Below, in pieces: positions 1 to 5,679 of a stretch of DNA of 5,978 bases. The translations under genes and the position numbers were made by a program. The notes below the pieces were generated by a model that had not been told where the DNA came from, made no database searches, and was given only the letters and a program-made list of their open reading frames with translations. How positions within the stretch are numbered: the stretch's first letter is position 1; every line of letters starts with the position of its first letter. This DNA comes from Pseudomonadota bacterium (GTDB taxonomy: Bacteria; Pseudomonadota; Alphaproteobacteria; Acetobacterales; Acetobacteraceae). The stretch is from positions 1 to 5,978 of the forward strand of contig JAJZVE010000314.1 in assembly GCA_021845835.1 (NCBI GenBank), in the 5' to 3' direction.

Positions 1-585
1 CCGATCTCCCGGTGCCAGGTTGCCGACGCCGCCGTAAATGCCGAGCGCCGTGCCCTGCCGGTTGCGCGGGAACCAGTAAGAGACCTGTGGAATGCCGACG
101 GAGAACGACGCCACGCCACACCCGCTCATGAATCCGAACAGCAGGACGATCGGATACAGGGCGGCGGTGATGTGAGGCACCGTGACCAGGATGAACACCA
201 GTCCCCACATGCCGACAATGGAGATACCGAACAGCACCAGCATCGGCAGGCGACCGCCAACCTTGTCGACCCAGGCGCCGAACGGGATGCGCAGCAGCGA
301 GCCGGTGAGCTGCGGCGCGGCGACCAGCAGCCCGACGAGCAGCGGCGAGAGCTGCATGGATTGCTGGAAGCTGTGCGCCGCGGGTCCGTACAGCGCCACC
401 GCGGCGAAGCCGATGAAGAAACCCCACGTGCCCATGAGCAGGCCCGCGCGTGGGTTGCCCTGCAAGCCATGGCCCGCCGCGTCGGCGAAGCGCGTGGTTC
501 CGGACGAAATCCGCGCCGAACTCATCGCGCGTACGATCCGGTTGCGTCGTATCGCGACCCAGATCCCCATGCGACTGAATGACAT
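1..585 (-). CDS. narK: NarK-family nitrate/nitrite transporter (MFS), N-terminal part, truncated by window edge
   Basis: This is the first 195 codons of an inner-membrane transporter for nitrate uptake and/or nitrate-nitrite exchange; the 3' part lies outside the window. Read from the ATG at 585, a basic cytoplasmic stretch of about 45 residues is followed by LQGNPRAG and then hydrophobic segments. The family arginine is at about residue 99 in GSLLRIPFG (equivalent to the substrate-binding Arg in TM2 of characterised NarK). MFS motif A, GAWVDKVGGR, follows at 103-112. The nitrate-signature stretch GIYGGVGNLAPG is at about 182-193. These motifs are specific for the nitrate-nitrite porter branch. 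No clear Shine-Dalgarno precedes 585. ATGs at 570 and 525 are in frame and 525 is a reasonable alternative start. An in-frame stop lies upstream at 646-648. The gene diverges from the Crp/Fnr regulator, with an FNR-type box in between. NarK1 (proton symport) versus NarK2 (antiport) type cannot be decided from this half. Confidence 0.9.
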   Translation of the reverse strand, partial: MSFSRMGIWVAIRRNRIVRAMSSARISSGTTRFADAAGHGLQGNPRAGLLMGTWGFFIGFAAVALYGPAAHSFQQSMQLSPLLVGLLVAAPQLTGSLLRIPFGAWVDKVGGRLPMLVLFGISIVGMWGLVFILVTVPHITAALYPIVLLFGFMSGCGVASFSVGIPQVSYWFPRNRQGTALGIYGGVGNLAPGDR

Positions 586-724
586 GCGAGGCGGGCGAGC
601 GATGGCAGCGAAGTGGCTCGCTGCCGTCCGGGTATGGATATGACGTTAGGCCGCGCAATGAACTTGGCCGATCGTCTGAGAGAACTGCTCATCCTGGCAT
701 GCTCCGGTTTCTGGCTCGGGCGCC

Positions 725-730
725 AGAATG
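725..730 (-). promoter_or_regulatory. Candidate -10 element of the narK promoter
   Basis: Read on the minus strand the hexamer is CATTCT, which keeps the important A at position 2 and T at position 6 of TATAAT. Exactly 22 bp separate it from the FNR-type box at 753-766. That is the spacing of class II FNR promoters, with the box centred at -41.5. The predicted start of transcription is near 718, giving a leader of about 130 nt to the ATG at 585. The hexamer itself is a weak match, so the call rests on geometry. Confidence 0.4.
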
Positions 731-752
731 GGGGTACCGGCGGCCGGTGACA

Positions 753-766
753 TTGATCTGGATCAA
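753..766. promoter_or_regulatory. Perfect FNR/ANR/DNR-type binding site
   Basis: The site reads TTGAT-CTGG-ATCAA, an exact match to the FNR-family consensus TTGAT-N4-ATCAA. The flanking CA and TG extend the dyad to 18 bp (751-768). It lies in the divergent region between narK (minus) and the Crp/Fnr regulator (plus). The neighbouring regulator carries the E..SR recognition-helix residues that read TTGAT half-sites, so it or another FNR-type protein in the cell is the likely ligand. The box could activate narK (see the -10 at 725-730) and could also act on the regulator's own promoter. Confidence 0.85.
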
Positions 767-777
767 TGCGCAATCCG

Positions 778-783
778 CATAAG
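778..783 (+). promoter_or_regulatory. Possible -10 element for the Crp/Fnr regulator operon
   Basis: CATAAG matches TATAAT at four of six positions and lies 19 bp downstream of TTGATC (753-758), which could serve as a -35. If used, the FNR box overlaps the -35 and the second palindrome (797-810) falls just downstream of the start of transcription. That arrangement would suit repression or autoregulation. The spacing is longer than ideal, so this is a tentative call. Confidence 0.22.
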
Positions 784-796
784 AGCGTCCTGTTAC

Positions 797-810
797 GTGA
801 TGCAGATCAC
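797..810. promoter_or_regulatory. Second Crp/Fnr-type palindrome (GTGAT-N4-ATCAC)
   Basis: The sequence GTGATGCAGATCAC is a perfect 5+5 dyad with a 4-bp centre. It resembles the CRP core (TGA-N6-TCA) and differs from an FNR box only in the outermost base of each half. Its centre is 44 bp from the centre of the FNR box, about four helical turns, so the two sites face the same side of the DNA. It lies 33 bp upstream of the first possible start codon of the regulator gene. Confidence 0.5.
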
Positions 811-842
811 ACGACGACTTTCGCCTGACATGCCAACCGGCC

Positions 843-1655
843 GTGATGGGATGGCTTAGCCCGATGCAAGCAACCGTGGTCTCTGACCCCGAGGACAGTC
901 GGCGGCCGCCGGATTCCACGGGGAGCATCGCTGTGCCCTCGGCTCGCGCTGCTTTGAGCGAGACTCCCTGGCTTGGTCTGGTACCCGCGGCTACGCTCGA
1001 CCAGCTCGCGGAAGCGGCAGTTCTGCATCGAATGCCGCCGGGAAGCACGCTCTTTGAGCAAGCCGAGACCCCCGCTTTCGCGCATCTGCTGGTATCAGGC
1101 AGCGTGGCGCTTCTCGGCGTCAGCGGAACCGCTGAAACGCTTATCGAACTCGTGCGGCCGATCGATTTGTTGCTTCCGGCGGCAGTGCTCAATCGGCAGA
1201 CCTATTTGGCACGAGCGCGCGTGTTGGAGGATGCCCAACTCGTCCTCATCCAGTCGGAAGCGTTCCGCGAGGCCGTTGCGACCGATCATGCCCTGTGTCT
1301 TGCCGTTCTCGGTTGCCAGGCGACGCAGTTCCGCCGCCAGATCAAGCTGGCGAAAAACCTGAAGCTTCGCTCGGCGGAGGAACGCGTTGGCTGCTATCTA
1401 CTCAAGCTCGTGCAGGAGGCCGCACCCAACGCGTCAGTGCAGCTGCCGATGGAGAAGCGCCTCATCGCATGGCAACTCGGAATGACCCGCGAGACATTTT
1501 CACGGACCCTGGCAATCATGGAACGGTACGGCTTGCACGTCGCTGGTGAAACGATCGAGGTCGCGGATGCCGCGCCGCTGCGTGCGCGCTTTCAGCTAGA
1601 CCCACAGATCGACGGTCCCGAACCCATCGTGATCTGTGCTCCCGGGCGAAGGTGA
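843..1655 (+). CDS. Crp/Fnr-family transcriptional regulator, DNR/NNR-like (no FNR iron-sulphur cysteines)
   Basis: This is a homodimeric DNA-binding activator or repressor of the Crp/Fnr superfamily. Residues about 45-155 form the cyclic-nucleotide-binding-like beta barrel (GSTLFEQAE, HLLVSGSVALL). Residues about 155-178 are the long dimerisation helix, and about 180-240 the winged helix. The recognition helix (LGMTRETFSRTLAIM, about 212-226) has Glu217, Ser220 and Arg221 in the E..SR spacing used by E. coli FNR to read TTGAT. Cysteines occur only at 152, 158, 184 and 265, with none in the N-terminal region, so an FNR-type 4Fe-4S oxygen sensor is not expected. DNR/NNR-type NO sensing fits the NnrS neighbour but is inferred. 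Start codons are ambiguous: GTG 843, ATG 846 or ATG 864 are all in frame, none with a good ribosome site. The stop overlaps the GTG of the next small ORF. Confidence 0.88.
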   Translation: MMGWLSPMQATVVSDPEDSRRPPDSTGSIAVPSARAALSETPWLGLVPAATLDQLAEAAVLHRMPPGSTLFEQAETPAFAHLLVSGSVALLGVSGTAETLIELVRPIDLLLPAAVLNRQTYLARARVLEDAQLVLIQSEAFREAVATDHALCLAVLGCQATQFRRQIKLAKNLKLRSAEERVGCYLLKLVQEAAPNASVQLPMEKRLIAWQLGMTRETFSRTLAIMERYGLHVAGETIEVADAAPLRARFQLDPQIDGPEPIVICAPGRR

Positions 1656-1762
1656 GATGTCTGCAATGGATCCGAGGCGAAACCCGATTGAGATCAGCCA
1701 TCGTCGCTTTCATCCTGTTCGTGGCAGAGCCGTTCATCGCGGCGTGCCACTTCGAGAAATGA
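1652..1762 (+). CDS. Probable small single-span membrane peptide (upstream member of an overlapping pair)
   Basis: I do not recognise a family. From GTG 1652 this frame gives 36 residues ending at TGA 1760-1762. From TTG 1688, which has GAGG ten bases upstream, it gives 24 residues. The body is one hydrophobic helix (AIVAFILFVAEPFIAACHF) followed by EK and the stop. From codon GCC at about 1694 nearly every third base is G or C, as in the neighbouring real genes. The competing frame starting at ATG 1657 is Arg/His-rich with A/T-rich third positions over the same bases. The start is uncertain: the codon bias begins nearer the TTG. GTG 1652 overlaps the stop of the Crp/Fnr gene. The stop overlaps the next ATG as ATGA, which suggests translational coupling. 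It could instead be the first half of one two-helix protein split by a frameshift. Confidence 0.45.
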   Translation: MRCLQWIRGETRLRSAIVAFILFVAEPFIAACHFEK

Positions 1763-1884
1763 GCCGCAACCTCGCCGCGAGCAGCCTCAGGTGGTTGCAT
1801 TTGGGGCGCTGGGAGCTGCTCCCTCTCTGCCTGATTACCATCTCCGGTGCAGTTGCCGGTAGCTGGGGATGGGCGGTGTTCTGA
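1759..1884 (+). CDS. Probable small single-span membrane protein, 41 residues
   Basis: The family is not recognised. The ORF starts at ATG 1759 inside an ATGA overlap with the preceding small ORF and ends at TGA 1882-1884, 39 bases before the first nnrS start. An amphipathic, basic N-terminal part (SRNLAASSLRWLHLGRW) is followed by a hydrophobic segment (LLPLCLITISGAVAGSWGW) reaching almost to the C-terminus. Third codon positions are strongly G/C, supporting real coding. The frame stays open upstream to a possible ATG at 1657, which has a good AAGGTGAG ribosome site and would give 75 residues. That upstream part is Arg/His-rich, has poor codon bias and opposes the better frame, so I prefer 1759. 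Its place between the regulator and nnrS suggests a role linked to nitrogen-oxide metabolism, which is only inference. Confidence 0.5.
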   Translation: MSRNLAASSLRWLHLGRWELLPLCLITISGAVAGSWGWAVF

Positions 1885-1923
1885 GCGCACGCAGAGCCTT
1901 TCCGCTGTGGGGATGAGACAGGA

Positions 1924-3120
1924 ATGACGACGAAATCCCGGGTTGTTTGTTTGGGTGCGCATATGGTGCAAGCCATTTTTACTCAGGGCTTCCGGCCATT
2001 CTTTCTGGCGGCCGGCCTCTGGTCGGCGGTGGCCCTTTCGCTCTGGATTGTCATGTTGACCACCGGGATCGCCCTGCCGAGCCGGTTCGATCCGCTGACC
2101 TGGCATATTCATGAAATGCTGTTCGGCTTCGCGATGGCGGCGATTGCCGGCTTCATGCTGACCGCCATCCCCAACTGGACGCACCGCCTTCCCGTCAGCG
2201 GTGGCCCCTTGGCCTTGTTGGCCGGTTTGTGGCTGCTCGGTCGCATCGCCTGCCTGGTCTCGGCGCTGCTTCCGTCCTGGACCGCCGCGGCGACCGACCT
2301 ATCCTTCCCTGTGGTGCTGACCGCTGTCGCCGCCCGCGAAATCATCGCTGGGCGGAACTGGCGCAACATACCGATCTTGGTGCCGATCTGCATTCTTGGC
2401 ATCGCCAATCTGCTAATGCACCTGCAAGCCGGCGGCATCGGTGTGCCGCTAGGGTTGGGCTGGCGGCTCGGGTTGGCCGCCGTCGTCATATTGGTGTCGA
2501 TCATGGCCGGCCGGCTCGTGCCAAGCTTCACGCGCAACTGGCTCGCGAAGCGCCAGGCGGCCGATCTGCCCGCCATTCATGGCTGGATCGACCGGGCCGC
2601 GCTCGGAACACTTCACGCGGGACTGATCGGCTGGGCGTTTCTGCCGGATTTTCGTCCGATCGGTCTGCTGCTTTGTCTCGGCGCAGCGCTCAATCTTTGG
2701 CGCCTGCTGCGCTGGCGCGGTGCCGCGACGACCGCGGAACCGCTGCTCCTGGTCCTTCATGTTGGCTATGCCTGGCTCGTGCTGGGTGCTGCCACGCTTG
2801 GTTTGGAGGTGCTCGGCATCAATGTGCCGCTGAGCGCGGCCATCCACACGCTGACCGTAGGCGCAATCGGCACGATGATCCTGGCCGTGATGACACGCGC
2901 CATCCGCGGCCATACCGGCCGTGAGCTTTCAGCCGATCGCGTCACCCGACTTATTTACGTTCTTGTCGCACTCGCGGCGATCACCCGCATCGCAGCCACC
3001 GTCGGTGCCGCTTGGACCATGGCGCTTCTCATCGTCTCGGCCTGTTTCTGGATCGCCGCCTTTGTGACCTTCGTGCTTAGCTACGGACCGATGCTCATCG
3101 TGCCCCGCAGCTCCCGGTGA
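1924..3120 (+). CDS. nnrS: NnrS family protein, polytopic membrane protein for NO stress
   Basis: NnrS is an inner-membrane haem- and copper-containing protein, known from Rhodobacter and Vibrio work to relieve damage caused by nitric oxide. Its genes are often under NO-responsive regulators. The 398-residue product matches the usual length and has about 12 hydrophobic segments. Diagnostic motifs in order are QGFRPFFL (21-28), the WHIHEMLFGF block (60-69) with its two histidines, AIPNWTHR (81-88), GRLVPSFTRNW (196-206), HVGYAWLVLG (279-288) and the HTLTVGAIGTM...TRAIRGHTGR region (308-333) with His308 and His330. The C-terminus is SYGPML plus a few basic residues. The start is uncertain: ATG 1924 has AGGA directly abutting it (too close) and GGGGA ten bases upstream. 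ATG 1963 would begin only seven residues before GFRPFF and lacks the poorly biased leader. It is probably co-transcribed with the regulator and the two small ORFs. No good terminator is visible after it. Confidence 0.92.
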   Translation: MTTKSRVVCLGAHMVQAIFTQGFRPFFLAAGLWSAVALSLWIVMLTTGIALPSRFDPLTWHIHEMLFGFAMAAIAGFMLTAIPNWTHRLPVSGGPLALLAGLWLLGRIACLVSALLPSWTAAATDLSFPVVLTAVAAREIIAGRNWRNIPILVPICILGIANLLMHLQAGGIGVPLGLGWRLGLAAVVILVSIMAGRLVPSFTRNWLAKRQAADLPAIHGWIDRAALGTLHAGLIGWAFLPDFRPIGLLLCLGAALNLWRLLRWRGAATTAEPLLLVLHVGYAWLVLGAATLGLEVLGINVPLSAAIHTLTVGAIGTMILAVMTRAIRGHTGRELSADRVTRLIYVLVALAAITRIAATVGAAWTMALLIVSACFWIAAFVTFVLSYGPMLIVPRSSR

Positions 3121-3286
3121 AAGCGGAAAGCCGGGTGTCGCTTGTGCCCCGCAACCTCTCATCCGCGTCTGCATCGCGTTGTTCTTGGGGTAATAGAGCC
3201 GCAATCTGGCACCCGTCACTCTCGCTGACCTCATCTCAGAAAGTCCCACGCAATGTCCGGCGACAAGGCACCGCAGAGTAAGCGTC

Positions 3287-3801
3287 GTGGATCAGGGGCG
3301 CAAAAAAACACTCGCGAACGCTCTCGTGCGGCCGCCAGCACTGTTTCTGTTCGATACCCCGAGCAATCCGTTGATGCGCATCGTCGATATCGAGCCCATC
3401 GCTGCATCCCTTGCCGCGTTCCGCCAACAGCGTCCCTGCGTGCGCATCGTCCACTATCCGGGTATTGCGACGCGCCCCGGCCATACAATCACGAGACTAC
3501 AGCAGACGGAATCCGGGGCGTGCCGAGTTCCACGGTCGAAGGTGGCATCGCGGATGTCCGCCGCTTCGCGACCGCGCTCAAGGTGTTCGTGCTCGCTGAG
3601 TTGCTCGGCGGAATCGAACGCCTCGCCGCGCATCCGACGACGATGAGCCATGCGAGCATGAGTGCCGGCGCACGACGCGTCGCCGGCATCGGAGATTCGC
3701 TGCTTCCGTTCTCCGTCGGTCTGGAGGTCGAAGCAGAACTTCTCCACAATCCTGCGCATGCGTTCGAGGCCCTCGGCGTCACACAGGGCCGCCCAACATG
3801 A
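3287..3801 (+). pseudogene. Remnant of a MetB/MetZ-type trans-sulphuration PLP enzyme (internal deletion plus frameshift)
   Basis: Intact members are PLP enzymes of about 380-400 residues (cystathionine gamma-synthase, O-succinylhomoserine sulfhydrylase). Here the frame of 3287 gives LFLFDTPSNPLMRIVDIEPIA (about 3341-3403). It then jumps, near 3395-3418, to QQRPCVRIVHYPGI and RPGHTITRLQQ. In the family these blocks are about 100 residues apart, so an internal deletion removed the segment containing the PLP-binding lysine. Near 3503-3510 homology moves to another frame: GIRGVPSSTVEGG, LAELLGGIERLAAHP, MSHASM and SVGLE, ending at TGA 3799-3801. The N-terminal third is also missing: I find nothing MetB-like in 3121-3286. 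Eroded conserved positions include AESLGG changed to AELLGG and the Arg before SVGLE replaced. The stop overlaps the next gene's ATG, which suggests the intact ancestor was coupled to it. The exact enzyme cannot be assigned. Confidence 0.8.
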
Positions 3802-4433
3802 CGCGACTTTCGTCCCGTGCTGAGATCATGGCCTGGCGAAAGAGCGAACGCCGTCGCCTGATCGAAGAGCGCGTCGCGATCGATGCCGGGGAGCGACGCC
3901 ACCGCACGAACGCGATTGAGGCCCATCTTTCGCAGTTTATCGGCGTACTGGCTGGCCGGTCGGTCAGCGCCTATTGGCCATTCCGTGGGGAACCGGACCT
4001 GCGGCACTGGATGGAAAGCCTCGCGGAACGCGGCGGGAGCTGTGCGTTGCCGGTCGTCATTCGGAAGAATGCACCGCTTGTCTTCCGGGCCTGGCATAAG
4101 GGCAGCAAACTCGCCGCTGGGGTCTGGAATATTCCAGTACCTGCCGAGGGCGCGGAGGTCGTACCCGACATCGTCGTCGCGCCGTTGGTCGGCTTCGATC
4201 GGGCGTGCTATCGGCTTGGTTACGGCGGAGGCTTTTACGACCGTACACTGGCCGCCTTGTCGCCACGTCCGATGATCATCGGCGTAGGCTATGCGCAAGC
4301 GGCTATTACGAACATCAATCCTTTGCCACACGATATTCCGATGGATGTCATAGTCACCGAGCACGACGTCATTGTCCGGTCGCGACCGCCCGACGGTCCC
4401 TCAGCACAGAGCGCGTCGGCTGACGACCATTGA
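3798..4433 (+). CDS. 5-formyltetrahydrofolate cyclo-ligase (MTHFS, YgfA-like)
   Basis: This cytosolic folate-salvage enzyme converts 5-formyl-THF to 5,10-methenyl-THF using ATP. The N-terminal basic helix (about 11-25) carries the Lys/Arg typical of the family. The substrate-site region AYWPFRGEPDL is at about 58-68. The signature VVAPLVGFDRACYRLGYGGGFYDR (residues 126-149) contains the glycine-rich ATP/phosphate loop. The segment IPMDVIVTE (180-188) closes the fold. Its 211 residues are slightly longer than usual because of a polar 20-residue tail. ATG 3798 has AGGG nine bases upstream and overlaps the stop of the MetB-like remnant (ATGA). ATG 3828 is an alternative start. No own promoter is evident, so expression probably comes from upstream. 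Confidence 0.92.
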   Translation: MTRLSSRAEIMAWRKSERRRLIEERVAIDAGERRHRTNAIEAHLSQFIGVLAGRSVSAYWPFRGEPDLRHWMESLAERGGSCALPVVIRKNAPLVFRAWHKGSKLAAGVWNIPVPAEGAEVVPDIVVAPLVGFDRACYRLGYGGGFYDRTLAALSPRPMIIGVGYAQAAITNINPLPHDIPMDVIVTEHDVIVRSRPPDGPSAQSASADDH

Positions 4434-4485
4434 CCGTGAGCGCCAAATATCCACTCTTGGTGTGCGTCGGCGTCGTTAATCAAGG

Positions 4486-4501
4486 ACGCCAAGCTTGGCG
4501 T
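4486..4501. repeat. Perfect 16-bp palindrome upstream of the TDT transporter gene
   Basis: ACGCCAAGCTTGGCGT is identical to its reverse complement and has no loop. It lies 17 bp before the ATG at 4519 and just ahead of two GGAG elements (4502-4505 and 4508-4511). A zero-loop dyad looks more like a DNA operator than an RNA hairpin. However, its left arm GACGCC (4485-4490) can also pair with GGCGTC at 4469-4474 across a 10-nt loop, so two mutually exclusive RNA stems are possible in the leader. The cognate regulator is unknown. Confidence 0.5.
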
Positions 4502-4518
4502 GGAGTCGGAGCCGAGCC

Positions 4519-5544
4519 ATGCAAGCCGTGAAACACCTGCCGCCCGCCTATTTCGCATTGGTAATGGCGACCGGAATCGTGTCCATTGCGGCATGGAATT
4601 TTGATCTCTCCGTCGTGGCGAGATCGCTGTTCGCGCTCAATCTAGCCGCCTACACGGTGTTGGCAGTGCTGACCATACTCCGGATTGCCTCCTACCCGCG
4701 CCTGTTCTTCGGAGATATGACCGATCACCGGCTTGGGCCCGGATTCTTCACTGCGGTTGCGGGATCCTGTATTCTCGGTGTCCAGTTCCTCGTGATCGCC
4801 AATAGCACGGCGGCGGCGACCGGATTTCTGACGCTGGGCGTCGTACTGTGGATCGGCCTCACCTACACTATCTTCACGGCTTTCACGGTCAAACGCGACA
4901 AGCCATCGCTTGAGCACGGCATCACCGGTGCCTGGTTAATCGCCGTGGTCGCCACCCAGTCGGTCGCCGTGCTCGCGGCGCTCGTTGCCCGGCACTGGTC
5001 ACAGCCGTACCGGCTGGAGCTTAATTTCTTCGCGCTTTCGATGTGGCTGTGGGGCGGGATGTTTTATATCTGGATCATCTCGCTGATCTTCTACCGCTAC
5101 AGTTTCTTCGCCTTCTCGCCGAGCGATCTGACACCGCCTTACTGGATTAACATGGGGGCGATGGCTATCTCGACTTTGGCGGGCGCGCGGCTGGTGGAGA
5201 ACACGCCGGACGCCCCGTTCCTGGCGTCGCTGCTGCCGTTCCTCAAAGGCTTTACCGTGTTTTACTGGGCGACGGGGACATGGTGGATCCCAATGCTTCT
5301 TGTGCTCGGCGTATGGCGACACGTCATCCAGCGGTTTCCGCTGCGATACGATCCGCTGTACTGGGGGGCGGTGTTCCCTTTGGGGATGTACAGCGTGGCT
5401 ACGTGGCAAATGTCGACAGCGCTCGATCTACCGTTTCTGGCCCCACTGACGTGGATGATGTTCATGGCGGCGTTGGCCGCCTGGGCACTTGTCTTCGCGG
5501 GGTTGCTTTGGGAGTCGCATAAGCTGTTACCAGGCACGCAATGA
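4519..5544 (+). CDS. TDT-family (TehA/SLAC1-like) membrane transporter
   Basis: This is an inner-membrane protein of the tellurite-resistance/dicarboxylate transporter family. Its relatives include TehA, the yeast malate permease Mae1 and the plant anion channel SLAC1. The 341-residue product has about ten hydrophobic segments. Landmarks are HLPPAYFALVMATGIVSIAAW (residues 6-26), GAWLIAVVATQSVAVLAALVA (137-157), WLWGGMFYIWIISLIFYRY (176-194), PPYWINMGAMAISTLAGA (206-223) and YDPLYWGAVFPLGMYSVATWQM (277-298). I chose ATG 4519 because GGAG at 4508-4511 precedes it by seven bases and the family begins with the HLPPAYF helix. A TTG at 4495 would add eight unneeded residues and lies inside the palindrome. 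The substrate cannot be read from sequence: C4-dicarboxylates, or small anions such as nitrate or nitrite, are possible. It follows the folate gene by 85 bases. Confidence 0.88.
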   Translation: MQAVKHLPPAYFALVMATGIVSIAAWNFDLSVVARSLFALNLAAYTVLAVLTILRIASYPRLFFGDMTDHRLGPGFFTAVAGSCILGVQFLVIANSTAAATGFLTLGVVLWIGLTYTIFTAFTVKRDKPSLEHGITGAWLIAVVATQSVAVLAALVARHWSQPYRLELNFFALSMWLWGGMFYIWIISLIFYRYSFFAFSPSDLTPPYWINMGAMAISTLAGARLVENTPDAPFLASLLPFLKGFTVFYWATGTWWIPMLLVLGVWRHVIQRFPLRYDPLYWGAVFPLGMYSVATWQMSTALDLPFLAPLTWMMFMAALAAWALVFAGLLWESHKLLPGTQ

Positions 5545-5679
5545 AACACGGGCCCGGCGCCCAGGAACGGGGTCGCTATCGCCGCGCTCGGGTCGAGCGA
5601 AAGAGGATGTACCCGGCGATACGAACAGCTCAGGGGTACAACAACCGGAGTGAAGCGCTCACATGGGATACGTCAGGCA
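5545..5679. other. Stretch with no supportable gene
   Basis: Between the TDT stop and the end of the possible minus-strand ORF I see no protein with recognisable motifs, no RNA gene and no convincing terminator. An ATG at 5541 overlaps the TDT stop (ATGA) and opens a 76-codon frame to 5771. Its product is Arg-rich with mixed third-position bias and looks like chance. GGGCCCGGCGCCC at about 5550-5562 can form only a short GC stem without a T-run. Confidence 0.4.

Noticed and set aside
126..643. Several ORFs on both strands over the narK region (172-582, 182-643, 126-470)
   Set aside because: They are low-complexity shadows. The minus-strand frame from 585 gives clear NarK motifs over the same bases.
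1657..1884. A single 75-residue ORF from ATG 1657 with a good AAGGTGAG ribosome site
   Set aside because: Its first 34 codons are Arg/His-rich with A/T-rich third positions, while another frame over the same bases shows a membrane helix with normal bias. Kept only as an alternative start for the ORF at 1759.
3113..3135. Hairpin CCCGG / CCGGG with a 13-nt loop around the nnrS stop
   Set aside because: The stem is only 5 bp with a large loop and no T-run, so it is not supportable as a terminator.
3121..3286. Gap between nnrS and the MetB-like remnant
   Set aside because: I looked for the missing N-terminal part of the PLP enzyme, promoters and FNR-type boxes and saw nothing convincing.
3253..3801. 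A 182-residue ORF as one intact gene
   Set aside because: Only its last 100 or so residues have homology. The first half is out of frame with the homologous segment, so it is part of a pseudogene.
3489..4364. Long 291-codon minus-strand ORF
   Set aside because: It is antisense to the conserved folate cyclo-ligase and the MetB-like remnant; its product has no recognisable motifs and reflects high GC content.
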